Of a stretch of 64,000 nt of DNA, positions 16,601-25,850 are shown in pieces. Every line of letters begins with the position of its first letter. Within the stretch, counting starts at the first letter, position 1. Source of the stretch: Paenibacillus protaetiae (GTDB taxonomy: Bacteria > Bacillota > Bacilli > Paenibacillales > Paenibacillaceae); assembly GCF_004135365.1 (NCBI RefSeq), contig NZ_CP035492.1, forward strand, positions 2,650,001 to 2,714,000, written 5' to 3'. The notes beneath the pieces are model-generated. The model saw only the letters and a program-made list of their open reading frames with translations. It did no database searches and was not told the DNA's origin. The position numbers were made by a program, and so were the translations under genes.

Positions 16601-16775
16601 CCCACATGCGTCGGCAACCGTATCCTTCGCGTTGAAAATTCAGACGGAGCCGGCTGGCGGAAAACTGATGAACCGAGCGGAAGCCTCCTTCATATTCGCC
16701 GGAGCTACCCGTCAGCTTAGCGGAACATCATTTTCCAATACCGTGTCCGTTGTGGTGGAGGAACATGAAGAATAA
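13665..16775 (+). CDS. Choice-of-anchor A / DUF11 repeat surface protein
   Basis: A 1036-residue protein starting at GTG, with AAGGAGGG just upstream. Residues 1 to about 275 resemble the choice-of-anchor A (collagen-binding-like) domain: FSTANDFNVFLF at the start, RVAVGGNLDFQNQNVGVALP, and later GRYVGTILAPFAAISAAGSG. Seven DUF11-type beta-sandwich repeats of about 110 residues follow, each opening with a pattern like LTKTANQTEVVQGETVIFNV and closing NTAS/NTV. No signal peptide, membrane helix, LPXTG motif or SLH domain is visible, so the export route is unclear. A spore-surface role would fit, given the sigma-K-like promoter. Two cysteines flank the end of the first domain (GCLPDITSCGG). Confidence 0.85.
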   Translation: MACINFSTANDFNVFLFSNFRLFNTSIGGRVAVGGNLDFQNQNVGVALPISTTRADLIVNGAISAVNGVNHGNTIISPTSVITAYTMTNRNNVPGQPFRDTLINFTEIQNYLQCASAGWGALVPNGTAAVAFNNITLTGTDPAFNIITLDGADVARSGVTLAGASSVNIVVPPDSTVLINVTGTSVGLGNYSVFVNGVTPSSPAAGSKIVWNFPQAAALTHGSGRYVGTILAPFAAISAAGSGELLGQLIGVSYTNFPFFTLTIVDALFTGCLPDITSCGGPSLTVTKTVEGASSFTGTPGTPIRYLVTVTNNGAIPVTNVTILDSKLGIQQSVPLIDTGESIPIVIDSEVEAGKAGTQYSNTVTVSGDQTAMISASVTITIAALPINIQLNKTASVASAVPGDQVIYTFTIVNLGNSDLLNVQLTDPAIGLSFSAPSFFEGVLTQTTFTIPAGFTAGTFENTARLTANNLPAPGFVESSESIEIVPSPIAASFRKSANVTSVLPGETIQYFFTIQNKSAGLLQSVELSDPLLDFTRQIAEISPNTTVVLNESFTVPNGTAAGTTIDNTAVLSGSFGSLTSSNTISVEGDSLLVLTKDENVEFVNPGDTIVYTIRAFNGGNTTLTDIVIFDDLAGFQTLIQSLPDGQSQDFATSVIVPQGTPSGTFITNVVVAQASGIPPVSSRVSAVVTDVPLPPAPPVPPSAPVIVVNGTVSSSTAIPGQTVTFRLEATNQSSTNARNLLLQVPLIHYTSVLEILGPGETFILSIEFTIPQGTDPGTLFTLTFIVSSITLSPQQISISVETLPFAQLSLTKTANQTEVVQGETVIFNVTGQNTGNVLLENIQFTDVAFQRESIIQRLSVGTIASSFFSTVVTETPGTVFSNTASATSNQIGKIIAADSYTVFGLLLHKQTRSSFVSIGDTIFYTVTLLNPMSIQAAGIVFRDPVSPAAAVVPGSVLLNGTPVNDSAIETGLPIPVLAPHASATVSFALKIQTEPAGGKLMNRAEASFIFAGATRQLSGTSFSNTVSVVVEEHEE

Positions 16776-16786
16776 CAGCGGGGCAT

Positions 16787-16838
16787 AAAAAAGCTCCCTT
16801 CTATTTGCGATAAATTCGCAAATAGAAGGGAGCTTTAT
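16787..16838 (+). terminator. Long terminator hairpin between the DUF11 gene and guaA
   Basis: Perfect 21-bp arms (16790-16810 and 16816-16836) enclose a 5-base loop. A run of A precedes and TTTATC follows, so it can end transcription of both convergent genes. Confidence 0.85.
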
Positions 16839-16879
16839 CAAAATCAAGCAACTATAGCAAAAGTTCGGATGTCTCCGCC

Positions 16880-18418
16880 CTATTCCCACTCGATCGTTGC
16901 CGGTGGCTTGGACGTAATGTCATACACGACGCGGTTGACATTCTCGACTTCGTTGACGATACGCACGGAGATTTTTTCGAGCACGTCCCACGGAATGCGC
17001 GCCCAGTCGGCGGTCATGCCGTCGATCGAGGTGACGGCGCGGATGCCGACGGTGTACGAATACGTACGCGCATCGCCCATAACGCCAACGCTCTTCATGC
17101 CAGGCAATGCCGTGAAGTATTGCCAGATCTCGCGGTCCAGACCCGCTTTGGCAATCTCGTCGCGCAAAATCGCGTCGGATTCACGAACGATATGAAGCTT
17201 GTCCTCCGTCACTTCGCCAAGTACACGAATCGCAAGGCCCGGTCCCGGGAACGGCTGACGCCATACGATTTCGGCAGGCAGTCCGCATTCTTCGCCGACT
17301 TTGCGCACTTCGTCCTTGAACAAAGCTTTCAGCGGTTCAACCAGCTTGAACTTCATATCTTCCGGCAGCCCGCCGACGTTATGGTGCGATTTGATCGTTT
17401 GCGCCGTAGCGGTGCCACTTTCGACGATATCGGTATACAGCGTGCCTTGCGCAAGGAACGCGAAATCGTCAAATTTAGCCGACTCTTCGTCAAATACATA
17501 TATAAACTCGTTACCGATAATTTTCCGTTTTTTCTCGGGATCGTCTACGCCTTTCAGCTTGCCGAGGAACCGTTCGCGCGCATCGATTTTGACAACTTTC
17601 ATATCAAATTTGCCGACAAACGTCTCCATCACGCCTTCCGCTTCGCCTTTGCGGAGCAGGCCGTGGTCGATAAACATGCAAGTTAGCTGATCGCCGATCG
17701 CTTTGTGAAGCAGGATAGCTACAACCGAAGAATCCACGCCGCCGGACAAGGCGCAAAGCACCTTCTTGTCGCCAACTTGCTGGCGGATTTCCCGGATGGT
17801 GTCCTCAATAAAGGATTCCATCGTCCAGTTGCCTTCGCAGCCGCACACATTGTACAGGAAGTTGCGGATCATCTCATTGCCGTATACGGAATGGCGCACT
17901 TCCGGGTGGAACTGCACTGCATAAAACCGGCGCTGCTCATGGCTCATCGCCGCAATTGGCGCATGGTCCGTGCTCGCGTCCACTTTAAAGCCGGCAGGCA
18001 GCTCTACGACATGGTCGCCATGGCTCATCCATACCGTCTGGCTGCTTTCCAGCCCTTGCGTAAACATGCTTCCTTCCGTAAATTCCACTTCCGCTTTGCC
18101 GTACTCGCGTTTGCCCGCGCGTTCCACCTTGCCGTTCAGCTGATGCGACATCAGCTGCATGCCGTAGCAAATACCGAAAATCGGAATGCCGAGATCATAA
18201 ATCGCCGGATCAACAAGCGGCGAGTTTTCTTCATATACGCTAGCCGGTCCTCCCGAGAACACGATGCCTTTCGGCTGCAGTTCGCGGATCCGCTCAACCG
18301 GCGTGTTGTATGGCAGCAGCTCGCTGTATACGCCCAAATCGCGAATGCGGCGTGCGATCAGCTGGTTATATTGTCCTCCAAAATCGAGCACAACGATGAT
18401 TTCTTGTGGTTTAGTCAT
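16880..18418 (-). CDS. guaA: GMP synthase (glutamine-hydrolysing)
   Basis: A 512-residue enzyme converting XMP, ATP and glutamine to GMP. The class I amidotransferase domain has GICYGMQLM with nucleophile Cys84 and the His171/Glu173 pair in FHPEV. The ATP-pyrophosphatase domain has the PP-loop ALSGGVDSS (223-231). The dimerisation domain ends with KPPATIEWE, the usual C-terminus. The ATG at 18418 has GGGAGG 7 bases upstream and gives the standard family N-terminus ([20 protein letters not shown]). The length is normal. It is separately transcribed from its own promoter and is the second guanine-related gene in this window. Confidence 0.98.
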   Translation of the reverse strand: MTKPQEIIVVLDFGGQYNQLIARRIRDLGVYSELLPYNTPVERIRELQPKGIVFSGGPASVYEENSPLVDPAIYDLGIPIFGICYGMQLMSHQLNGKVERAGKREYGKAEVEFTEGSMFTQGLESSQTVWMSHGDHVVELPAGFKVDASTDHAPIAAMSHEQRRFYAVQFHPEVRHSVYGNEMIRNFLYNVCGCEGNWTMESFIEDTIREIRQQVGDKKVLCALSGGVDSSVVAILLHKAIGDQLTCMFIDHGLLRKGEAEGVMETFVGKFDMKVVKIDARERFLGKLKGVDDPEKKRKIIGNEFIYVFDEESAKFDDFAFLAQGTLYTDIVESGTATAQTIKSHHNVGGLPEDMKFKLVEPLKALFKDEVRKVGEECGLPAEIVWRQPFPGPGLAIRVLGEVTEDKLHIVRESDAILRDEIAKAGLDREIWQYFTALPGMKSVGVMGDARTYSYTVGIRAVTSIDGMTADWARIPWDVLEKISVRIVNEVENVNRVVYDITSKPPATIEWE

Positions 18419-18446
18419 TACCGAGCCTCCCTCAATTGATGTAGTC

Positions 18447-18476
18447 ATTATATATAACGGGCTTCGAACGAGTCAA
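18447..18476 (-). promoter_or_regulatory. Promoter of guaA
   Basis: On the minus strand TTGACT (18476-18471) and TATAAT (18452-18447) are spaced 18 bases apart. The transcript would start about 20 bases before the start codon, leaving no room for a riboswitch. Confidence 0.7.
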
Positions 18477-18503
18477 GGCAGAGGCGGACAAGGCGTCCGG
18501 CCC

Positions 18504-18563
18504 GAAAAAAACGAAAGCAGCACGCGCGCGCCGCATTCCAGCGGCAGCCGCGCATACTGCTTT
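18504..18563 (-). terminator. Terminator of the transglutaminase operon
   Basis: AAAGCAG (18514-18520) pairs with CTGCTTT (18557-18563), with CGCGCG/TGCGCG inside. On the minus strand it is followed by CGTTTTTTTCG. Confidence 0.75.
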
Positions 18564-18574
18564 AAATCGGCTTT

Positions 18575-21500
18575 TTAAGCTTTGCTGCTTCTGCTCACCA
18601 GCGACCGGACTACCGCCTTCAGTTCTTCCGGAGGCGGCGCCTGCCAGCATTCCTTGCGGGCATACCTGGCTTCATCGTCCCAATCCACAAAACGCCGGAA
18701 AGCCTCGGCTTTGCCGGACGGCCAAGCGCCAGCGATCTGCGCCGCGTATTCCCGCGAAGTCCGGGACGGACCGCTGCGTGCAGTAAGGCCGCTGCTCAGC
18801 TGATCCCACACGGCTGCGGACACGCTGCTAAAATACGGCTCCATGGATGCGGAGCCGGCAGTATGCCGCGTCCCGGCAAACGGGCGCAAGAAGCGCCTGT
18901 GCGCCTGCCGGCGCGCCGCTGATGTGCCGGCGCTTGTGCCAGCGCCCGGCAGCGCATCAGCCGCAGCCGCCAACAATGGCTGCAAAGCCGCGCTTGCGGG
19001 CGCCGCAGCGGCATAAGCGCGGCCGTACCGGCGCAGCGCCGACGCGAGGCGGAGCCGCTTCCGCTGCGCGGCGGCGGCAATGGCCGCGGCAAGCGCCAAT
19101 GCGGCCCCGCCGGCGGCGGCCCAAGCGGCAGGCGCTGCAGCCGCGGCTTCGTCCGCTGCGCCCTGCAGCGCAAGCTTGGCGCCCGACGCCGCTTGCGACA
19201 GCCGCTCTGCGGACGAAGCAAGCGCCGTTTCGGCGCGCGCCAGCAGCCCGCCTGCTGCCGGGGCGGCTTCGCCGGCGGCTGCCGGCACATCCGCATCCGG
19301 AGCATCCAGCCCGGATAAAGCGGCTGCAGCCGCACCGGAATCGCCAAAGCCGGAGAAGCCCGGCGTCGGGTCAAACGGCACCCAGCCTGCTCCCGGGAAA
19401 TATACCTCTACCCAGGCGTGGGCGTCTTCGGCGCGGATCGCATAAGTGCTCATCCCCGCCGTTTCCGCACTGCCGCTTCCCGTGTTGCCGCTGCCGCCGT
19501 CACCCGCCAGCTCTGTCCCCGGCGCAAAACCTTTTACCCATCTGGCCGGAATGCCGTTAGCCCGCAGCAGCACAACCATCGCCGACGAAAAATGGACGCA
19601 ATAGCCTTCCCGCTGGTCGAACAAGAAATGATCGACAAAGTCCGCCCCTTTCGGCGGCGCTTTCGTGTCCAGCGTATAGCGGTAGCTGTTTTTCAAAAAG
19701 CTTTCGATCGCTTTCACCTGATCGTACCGGTTCGTCATGCCCCCGCCGCCTACCTCGGCGGCAAGCGCCAGCACGCGGCTTGGCAGCGAAGGCGGCAGCT
19801 GCAAATACGGCGCCATAGACGGCGGATCCGTCAAAGCCTGCGTATGCGCGTCGGCATTTGCCGCCGTAAGCGCCGCTGCGGATTCAGCCGCCGATTGAGA
19901 TTCAGCGCCTTGCGCGGTTCCTTCGCTTGCTCCGGCGGATGCCGCAATCATTGGTTCAGCTTCCAGCGCCGCAAACCCCGGCTCTGCTCCAGACGCCGAT
20001 TGAGATTTAGCGCCTTGCGCGGTTCCTTCGCTTGCTCCGGCGGATGCCGCAATCATCGGTTCAGCTTCCAGCGCCGCAAACCCCGGCTTTGCTCCAGCCG
20101 CCGATTGTGGCTCTGCGCCTTGCGCCTGCAGCGGCGTTCCCGCTTCCGCCCCGCCGGCTGCAGCTTCGCTGTTTAAGCCGCCTTGCAGCTGTTGCAGCCT
20201 AAGCCGCAAGGCGGCTTCGAACGCCCCGTTGCCTTCCAGCGGCTCGCCTTTGTTATCCAGCGGCATGCTTTCCGTGCCGTCTCCTTCAGCCGGCTTGCCG
20301 GAATCGTCCGCCTTGCCGGGTTCGGCAGGCAAAGCATTCGTCCGTACGCCGGATGTTTGCGCCGTTGAAGCGGCGGAAGCGGAAAGCTCATGCGTATAGA
20401 TGCCCAGCCCGCGCAGTTTAACCGGGTCCGTAATCGGCAGCATCGTGCGGACCGTATAGCTTTTGACCGGAACATCGCCGGAATATGCGTATAGCGCGCC
20501 TGTTGCATTAGAACGGAGATAATGATCCTGCTTGATGCCGGAAGTGCCGGCAGTCAGCTGTTCAAGACGGCTATTGATGCCGCCGGCGAACAGCGGCAAT
20601 CCTTTCTCCGGCTCGCGGAACGTAACGGTTTGCGTAATGGCGCTTCCCTGCACCGTTCTGCCCGAAGCCGCATCGGCTTCAAGCGACGCGGCTGCTTCCG
20701 CGTCCTGCTCTACCTTCATTAAGCTGCTTGTGCTGAAAGCTTCTGTCCAGCCGGTGCCGGTATAGACGCTTTTCGCCTCACCCCGCCAATAGGTTGCAAA
20801 AGGGGACTGCGCGGTAAACAGAACCGTATCGTCTTTCGTAACCGGCGCGCCAAGGCGGCTGTCGTCAAAGCCGTATCCGGTCGTCGCTCCGGCTGCACGG
20901 CCATTATCAGCCGTCCGGAGCGCCTCGCTGCTGCTTCCCGTTCCGCCTGCGGCCATCTCGCGCACCGACTGCTCCACCCGGCCGGTCAGCGATGCCGCCC
21001 AATTCGCCGGTTCCGCAGAAACGGTGCGCCCTTGCGCGAACAGCCAGCCTGCACCGGCAATCATGCCAACGATCATTACCGCAGCGGCGGCTGAGCTGAA
21101 CATGCCATACCCGTTACGGGCGGTTCCTGCGCCGGAATCTTCATAACGGCGCACGCGGGGCAAGCCGACAGCGGCTCCCAGCAGAAGCCCTTCTACCGTG
21201 GTCCGAATTAAAGCTCCCATCACATCCGTTCCGGCAAAAGCATGCAGAAGAAGCAAATAAGCCGCGGTTAAAGCGGCAAATCCAAGCGCCATCTGACGCA
21301 GCCATATAAGCGACTGCAAAGCCGGCGCCAGCAGCGCAACGCCGACAAAAAGCAGCAGCGTCCGCAATTCGCCGGAATACACGCCAAGCCCGTACGTTTG
21401 GATATGGGACAGCTGCTCCCAAACCCGGGAGGCGAAGCCGGACAGCCAGCCTGCCGCTGACTGTCCGTCCATCCGGAACTGCCAAAACAAGCCCAGCAGC

Positions 21501-21766
21501 AAAATAAAGCTGTTCAACATAAGCGATGCGCCCCATGCCGGCTGAAACACGCCGGCAAGCAGCATGCAGACAATCGCCGCAAGCAGCGGCTGCAAGCCGT
21601 AAAATGAACCCCAATCGCTGCTCATCCAAGGAATCATCCATTCCGCAATGAGACCAAGCAGCAGCACAGTCGTCCACAGCCGGTATGCCAGGCTGCTTGG
21701 CTCCTCCGCTGAAGCGCCGCCGTCCAAACGGCCGGAGGCTTCAGGCAGTCGATTCGTTTTGAGCAT
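18575..21766 (-). CDS. TgpA-like transmembrane transglutaminase-domain protein
   Basis: A 1063-residue membrane protein. The first 220 residues or so hold about six hydrophobic helices (DUF3488/TgpA N-terminal type). A long extracytoplasmic region then leads to a transglutaminase core: [20 protein letters not shown] supplies the catalytic Cys, and [20 protein letters not shown] with FDPTPG supplies His and Asp. After a further Ala-rich helix comes a DUF4129-like cytoplasmic tail with [10 protein letters not shown] low-complexity Ala/Glu/Gly linker contains a 35-residue tandem repeat. AAGGAGG lies 8 bases before the ATG, and the start follows the DUF58 stop by one base. MoxR, DUF58 and TgpA-like genes often form one operon; peptide substrates are unknown. 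Confidence 0.9.
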   Translation of the reverse strand: MLKTNRLPEASGRLDGGASAEEPSSLAYRLWTTVLLLGLIAEWMIPWMSSDWGSFYGLQPLLAAIVCMLLAGVFQPAWGASLMLNSFILLLGLFWQFRMDGQSAAGWLSGFASRVWEQLSHIQTYGLGVYSGELRTLLLFVGVALLAPALQSLIWLRQMALGFAALTAAYLLLLHAFAGTDVMGALIRTTVEGLLLGAAVGLPRVRRYEDSGAGTARNGYGMFSSAAAAVMIVGMIAGAGWLFAQGRTVSAEPANWAASLTGRVEQSVREMAAGGTGSSSEALRTADNGRAAGATTGYGFDDSRLGAPVTKDDTVLFTAQSPFATYWRGEAKSVYTGTGWTEAFSTSSLMKVEQDAEAAASLEADAASGRTVQGSAITQTVTFREPEKGLPLFAGGINSRLEQLTAGTSGIKQDHYLRSNATGALYAYSGDVPVKSYTVRTMLPITDPVKLRGLGIYTHELSASAASTAQTSGVRTNALPAEPGKADDSGKPAEGDGTESMPLDNKGEPLEGNGAFEAALRLRLQQLQGGLNSEAAAGGAEAGTPLQAQGAEPQSAAGAKPGFAALEAEPMIAASAGASEGTAQGAKSQSASGAEPGFAALEAEPMIAASAGASEGTAQGAESQSAAESAAALTAANADAHTQALTDPPSMAPYLQLPPSLPSRVLALAAEVGGGGMTNRYDQVKAIESFLKNSYRYTLDTKAPPKGADFVDHFLFDQREGYCVHFSSAMVVLLRANGIPARWVKGFAPGTELAGDGGSGNTGSGSAETAGMSTYAIRAEDAHAWVEVYFPGAGWVPFDPTPGFSGFGDSGAAAAALSGLDAPDADVPAAAGEAAPAAGGLLARAETALASSAERLSQAASGAKLALQGAADEAAAAAPAAWAAAGGAALALAAAIAAAAQRKRLRLASALRRYGRAYAAAAPASAALQPLLAAAADALPGAGTSAGTSAARRQAHRRFLRPFAGTRHTAGSASMEPYFSSVSAAVWDQLSSGLTARSGPSRTSREYAAQIAGAWPSGKAEAFRRFVDWDDEARYARKECWQAPPPEELKAVVRSLVSRSSKA
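19891..20120. repeat. 105-bp tandem repeat inside the transglutaminase gene
   Basis: CCGATTGAGA-type sequence recurs at 19891, 19996 and 20101, an exact 105-bp period with two full copies and a partial third. It encodes 35 residues containing [20 protein letters not shown]. Since the period is a multiple of three, copy number can change without breaking the frame. Confidence 0.85.
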
Positions 21767-21767
21767 A

Positions 21768-23200
21768 TTATACGCCTCCTTCTGGTTGTTGCGGCAGCGG
21801 CGCAATTGCGGCGGGAACCGGAAGCCAGACGAGCATTAGCCCCAGCTTCTCCAGCATGCGCTGCCTTTCTCTCATCGCATAAGAAGGGATCAATTGGTCG
21901 CCGATAGCGGCGATCTTGACCGTAATGCCTGCAGCAGACGCCGAACCGGCCAGCTGTTCAAGCCGTTCGCCGTTTCTCCAATCGCCCGTAAACAGCAATA
22001 CGCCTGAACGGTTATGCAGCCCATGCTCCAGACGATCCGGCAGCAGCTTTGCCGTCTGCGGATTGCCGGCTGTCCAGCTTACTTCCGCCAAAAAATCCAT
22101 CAGCGGCGCAATGTCGCCGGATGGTTTAACCAGCATCCCGCCGGCTGCGTCCATATTTGGACTGCTGCTGCCGGCAGCCTGCTGCGTAACCATGAGCCGG
22201 ACCGCGCCGCCTTTGGCTGCCGCCTGCTCAGCTGCAAGCGAAGCCCAAGCGGCGGCGGCATCAAACAGCCGCCAGCTGCCGTCGTATGCTTCTGCCGCCG
22301 TATCGAGCACAATGACCGTCTCCGCCGGCTCTTCCTGCGGATACAGCTTTGTTTGCAGGCCGCGCCCTTTAGCCGCGCTTTTCCAATCAACCGCGCGCAT
22401 CGGATCTCCTGCCCGGTACGTCCTGCTTTCCGGTCCGATGCCGGGCTGCCGCTGAAAAGGCAAATACATTCCTGCATCCCCTTCCGGGGTTCCGCCCTGC
22501 GCCGAAACGAATCGCTGCGTCCCGGATTGTGCGCGCATCCCCGGCGCCATCACTTCAAAGGCGAGATGCTCCTGTTCTTCTTCGGCAACGGCTGCCGGCC
22601 ATACGGCAAGCGCCGCAGATGAACCGGTATCAATCGTCTTATGCACAACCGTTAAACCAAACAAATCGCCTGCGGCCAGCCGGATATGGCCGAACCGGTA
22701 TACCCCCGGTCCAGCGCCAGCTCATACTCGGCGGTTATGCTGCGGCGGACATGCGGCATCGCCCCTGTGCCGCAGCGTATACACTCCCTCCCCGGCGAGC
22801 TTGCGGGTACCGCTTCATCGTTTGCGGAAAACCAGACAAACGGCAAGGGGATGGCAGAATGGATATGCAGCATGCCATGCAGCGCCTCTCCTGCCCGGAC
22901 GGAGGAGCGCGGAAGCTGCCGTTCAGCTGTCATGCCGGCAAGCGCAATGCGGGGAGCGGCAAAGCTGATCAGCATAACTAGGCTTAATACTGCGGCCATG
23001 AAGCAAAACGCCGCTTCGCCCGTCCGGACGGCAGCCGCCAGTGAACCGGCAAAAGCGGCCGCCATCAGCCCCCACGCCGCCCAGCGGGTACGGTAACGTT
23101 TGCCCTTATGCGGCAGCAACCGTTCCCCGGCGAGCGGAAGAGCAGCGGCGACAGGCGATTGTCCCTGCTGCGCCGAAACCGGGATGCCGTGCCGGCTCAT
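21768..23200 (-). CDS. DUF58 domain protein, frameshifted
   Basis: The gene is split by one missing base in a run of five C (22703-22707; G on the coding strand). Before it the frame encodes two N-terminal membrane helices, the beta-rich region and YELALDRG; after it comes [10 protein letters not shown] and the DUF58 core [20 protein letters not shown]. Adding one G gives [20 protein letters not shown], the typical DUF58 junction, and a 477-residue protein. The start ATG (23200) overlaps the moxR stop as ATGA, with GGGAGG upstream. The VWA-like DUF58 protein is thought to work with the MoxR ATPase in assembling or activating membrane or secreted proteins. Confidence 0.88.
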
Positions 23201-24225
23201 TTGCGGCCGCCTCCCGATGCCGATTCCGGCCGAACCGAAGCCGGCCACGGGGTCTCCCGCAAAATACGCTGCAGCGGGGCAATCGCTCCCCCTTGCAGCA
23301 CGGTTCCCGGACGGGCAGCCAGCCGGTGGGCCAGCACCGGGATTGCCGTATCCAGCAAATCATCCGGCAGCACATAACCGCGGCCTTCAAAATAAGCCTT
23401 TGCCTTGGCCGCTTTCAGCCAGTCGCGTCCGGCACGCGGACTTAAGCCAAGCGCAAGCTCGGGCGCTTTGCGGCTCGCGTCCGCAACAAGCGCGACGTAC
23501 TCCAGCAGGCCGGGATGCACATGCGCGCCGGCTGCCTCCCGCTGCATGCCCAGCCATTCCTCCAGAGCTACAACCGGCATCATATGCCGGGGTTCGACAC
23601 GCGTTTCGTTCGAGTATTGTTCAAGCAGCCGGATTTCATCGCGCAAATCGGGGTAACCGATCGACAGGCGCATCATAAACCGGTCCAGCTGCGCTTCCGG
23701 CAGCCGGCTTGTTCCTTCATAACTGACCGGATTTTGTGTCGCAATCAGCATAAACGGCTCGGGAAGCTTGCGCGTCTCCCCTTCCGCTGTTACATAACGC
23801 TCCTCCATCGCCTCCAGCAGCGCAGATTGCGTGCGCGGAGACGTCCGGTTAATTTCGTCGGCGAGCACAATGTTCGCCATAATCGGCCCCGGGCGGTAAA
23901 CAAGCTCTCCGGCTTTGCCGTCCCAGACGGAGCCGCCAATGACATCCGCCGGCAGCATATCCGACGTAAATTGGATTCGCTTGAAGTCGCCGCCGATTGC
24001 TCTTGCGCATGCGTGCGCAAGCATCGTTTTGCCGACTCCGGGCACATCCTCCAGCAGCACATGGCCTCCGGCCAGCAAAGCGGTTAACGTATGGACAATC
24101 GTGTCCCGTTTGCCAAGCAGCACACTTTCCATTTTGACGGCAACCCGGTTAAGTAAAACATGCGGTTCCTCGCCCCATTGCCTTGGCGCGATCGGTTGGA
24201 CTGTATTATAGGAATAAACAGGCAT
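23197..24225 (-). CDS. MoxR-family AAA+ ATPase
   Basis: A 342-residue ATPase. Walker A is EDVPGVGKT (ending near residue 67), Walker B LADEINRTSPR (from 121), and sensor 1 lies in FMLIATQNPV. The arginine-finger region (EAQLDRFMM) and the C-terminal lid (LGLSPRAGRDWLKAAKAKAY) follow. ACGGAGG precedes the ATG. It is the first gene of the moxR-DUF58-transglutaminase operon, joined to the DUF58 gene by a 4-base overlap. MoxR proteins act as chaperone-like ATPases on partner complexes, with the DUF58 protein as the probable partner; the client here is unknown. Confidence 0.92.
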   Translation of the reverse strand: MPVYSYNTVQPIAPRQWGEEPHVLLNRVAVKMESVLLGKRDTIVHTLTALLAGGHVLLEDVPGVGKTMLAHACARAIGGDFKRIQFTSDMLPADVIGGSVWDGKAGELVYRPGPIMANIVLADEINRTSPRTQSALLEAMEERYVTAEGETRKLPEPFMLIATQNPVSYEGTSRLPEAQLDRFMMRLSIGYPDLRDEIRLLEQYSNETRVEPRHMMPVVALEEWLGMQREAAGAHVHPGLLEYVALVADASRKAPELALGLSPRAGRDWLKAAKAKAYFEGRGYVLPDDLLDTAIPVLAHRLAARPGTVLQGGAIAPLQRILRETPWPASVRPESASGGGRK

Positions 24226-24409
24226 ACATAACGACCTCCGTAACGATAGATTCTATTCTATCTTCAGTGTCGCCAGCTTCCATGCCGTTTAGACCTGCCG
24301 ATACGGCCCGGCGGGGCCGTTTCTATCAGCCGATTTGCAAGATTATATGAATGAAAGATTCAGACGATGACTGCTGCATGCCATAAATGTGTGCAGCTGC
24401 TCTAAAAAC

Positions 24410-24459
24410 GAAAAGCGGAGGATTCCCAAGCTTACAAGCTTGGGAATCCTCCGCTTTTC
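24410..24459 (-). terminator. 24-bp perfect palindrome, terminator of bcp
   Basis: Two 24-base arms (24410-24433 and 24436-24459) are perfectly complementary with only two bases between them, centred on AAGCTTACAAGCTT. On the minus strand the hairpin is followed by GTTTTTAG, so it should end bcp transcription. Confidence 0.8.
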
Positions 24460-24544
24460 AACGTATCACATGCCGCGGTGCGCACGGCCGCCCGGACGCG
24501 TCCAAATGGCGCAAACATTCCGGGCCTGGCAGCCGCGCTTGCCG

Positions 24545-25015
24545 CTATGCGCCGGAACGGACCGCCTCCAGCACCTGCTGGACATGGCCTTTCACCCGCA
24601 CATTGCGCCATTCCCGGACTAACACTCCATTCTCATCAATCAAAAAAGTGGAGCGTACCAGTCCCATATATTCACGCCCGTACAGCTTTTTCAGCTGCCA
24701 TACGCCAAACAGCTCGCATACTTCATGCTCCGCATCCGTCAGCAGCACAAACGGCAGCTGCTGCTTGTCCGCAAAACGCTGATGGCTTCGCGCGTTGTCC
24801 GGACTAATCCCGATGACGGCTGCGCCGCTGCCCTGGAACGCTTCATAGCTGTCCCGGAAATCACACGCTTCCTGCGTACAAGCGGGCGTTGAATCTTTCG
24901 GATAAAAATAAACAATGACCTTGCTCCCCCGGTAATCACGAAGCGACACCGGGACGCCTTCCCCGGAAGGCAGCGTAAAATCCGGCACCTGTTTGCCGAT
25001 TTCGACTTGCGCCAT
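24545..25015 (-). CDS. bcp: Thioredoxin-dependent peroxiredoxin (BCP/PrxQ type)
   Basis: A 156-residue peroxiredoxin. YFYPKDSTPACTQEACDFRD contains the peroxidatic Cys in TPAC and the resolving Cys five residues later, the pattern of atypical 2-Cys PrxQ enzymes. The rest (GISPDNARSHQRFADKQQLP, then STFLIDENG) fits the family. AAGGAAG lies upstream of the ATG at 25015, which gives the normal family N-terminus (VEIGKQVPDFTLPS). It reduces hydrogen peroxide and alkyl hydroperoxides in the cytosol at the expense of thioredoxin. It lies just downstream of the ABC-2 exporter genes on the same strand and ends at a strong terminator. Confidence 0.93.
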   Translation of the reverse strand: MAQVEIGKQVPDFTLPSGEGVPVSLRDYRGSKVIVYFYPKDSTPACTQEACDFRDSYEAFQGSGAAVIGISPDNARSHQRFADKQQLPFVLLTDAEHEVCELFGVWQLKKLYGREYMGLVRSTFLIDENGVLVREWRNVRVKGHVQQVLEAVRSGA

Positions 25016-25053
25016 AATTTCCACTTCCTTTTCGTACTGGAGTTTAACTCCGC

Positions 25054-25845
25054 CTAGCTTCCCGCGCCGCGGTACCGCTTCACGCCGTAATTCCACAGCG
25101 ACAAGCCGATTCCGAATACAATAACGCCCATCACCGGCGTCAGCAGCGCCAGCTTATCCATGCCGCCTTCCTTTGCCCCGAGGAAATAGGAAGCCGGGAT
25201 AACGCCGACAAACGCAAACGGCAGCAGCCATGTGAGGACAAACCGGATGATTTTATTGTAAATATGGACCGGATAACGGCCGTAGTTTTGAATGTTGTAC
25301 ATAAGCGGCATAATGCCTGTCGGCGAATCCGAGAAAAAGGAGATCGCCGCCAGCAGCGTATAAATGCCGGAATAAACAAGCACCGCCCCCGCCGTAAACA
25401 ATAGCAGCATCAGCACGTGCACCGGATAAAACGGCAGTCCCAAATCCGACCAGCACAGCCCCATAATGACCGCCCCGACCGCCGAGCCGATGAGTGCGGG
25501 CGGGTCAAGATTTTCGAGCAGCACTTGAAACAGGCTGTGAGCCGGACGCGTCAAAATGCGGTCCATTTCGCCTTTTACAATATAGCGTTCACCAAAGTTC
25601 CATACATTAAAAAACGTGCCGAATATGCCGTAGGGAATCATAAAAAAGCCGTATACAAAAATAACTTCCGCTTCCGACCAGCCGCCCAGCGAAGCGGTAT
25701 GGCGGAATACGACCAATATAAAAATGAGGTTTAACGCCTGCCCGAGCAGGTCGGACATCACTTCAATCCAAAAGTCGGAGCGATAGGTCAGCCTCGTTTT
25801 GGCGTAGTTTTTCAGGTATTCCCAAAACAATATGAAATATCTCAT
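25054..25845 (-). CDS. ABC-2 type permease, second subunit
   Basis: A 263-residue membrane protein with about six hydrophobic segments, of the ABC-2 exporter family related to COG3694. The start at 25845 (MRYFILFWEYLKNYAKTRL) has AGGGGGG 8 bases upstream and places two basic residues before the first membrane segment. It follows the other permease gene by 5 bases, so the pair probably forms a heterodimeric channel with the upstream ATPase. Substrate unknown; relatives export lipids, drugs or antibiotics. Confidence 0.85.
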   Translation of the reverse strand: MRYFILFWEYLKNYAKTRLTYRSDFWIEVMSDLLGQALNLIFILVVFRHTASLGGWSEAEVIFVYGFFMIPYGIFGTFFNVWNFGERYIVKGEMDRILTRPAHSLFQVLLENLDPPALIGSAVGAVIMGLCWSDLGLPFYPVHVLMLLLFTAGAVLVYSGIYTLLAAISFFSDSPTGIMPLMYNIQNYGRYPVHIYNKIIRFVLTWLLPFAFVGVIPASYFLGAKEGGMDKLALLTPVMGVIVFGIGLSLWNYGVKRYRGAGS

Positions 25846-25850
25846 CCGCC

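Noticed and set aside
18419-18446. Riboswitch in the guaA leader
   Set aside because: The predicted transcription start leaves only about 20 bases before the start codon, too short for any aptamer.
18847-20176. Long plus-strand frames opposite the transglutaminase gene
   Set aside because: They are Arg/Pro/Ala-rich antisense shadows of GC-rich low-complexity coding sequence, with no ribosome binding sites.
22652-23200. Short stand-alone membrane protein
   Set aside because: It is the N-terminal part of the DUF58 protein, cut off by the missing base at 22703-22707.
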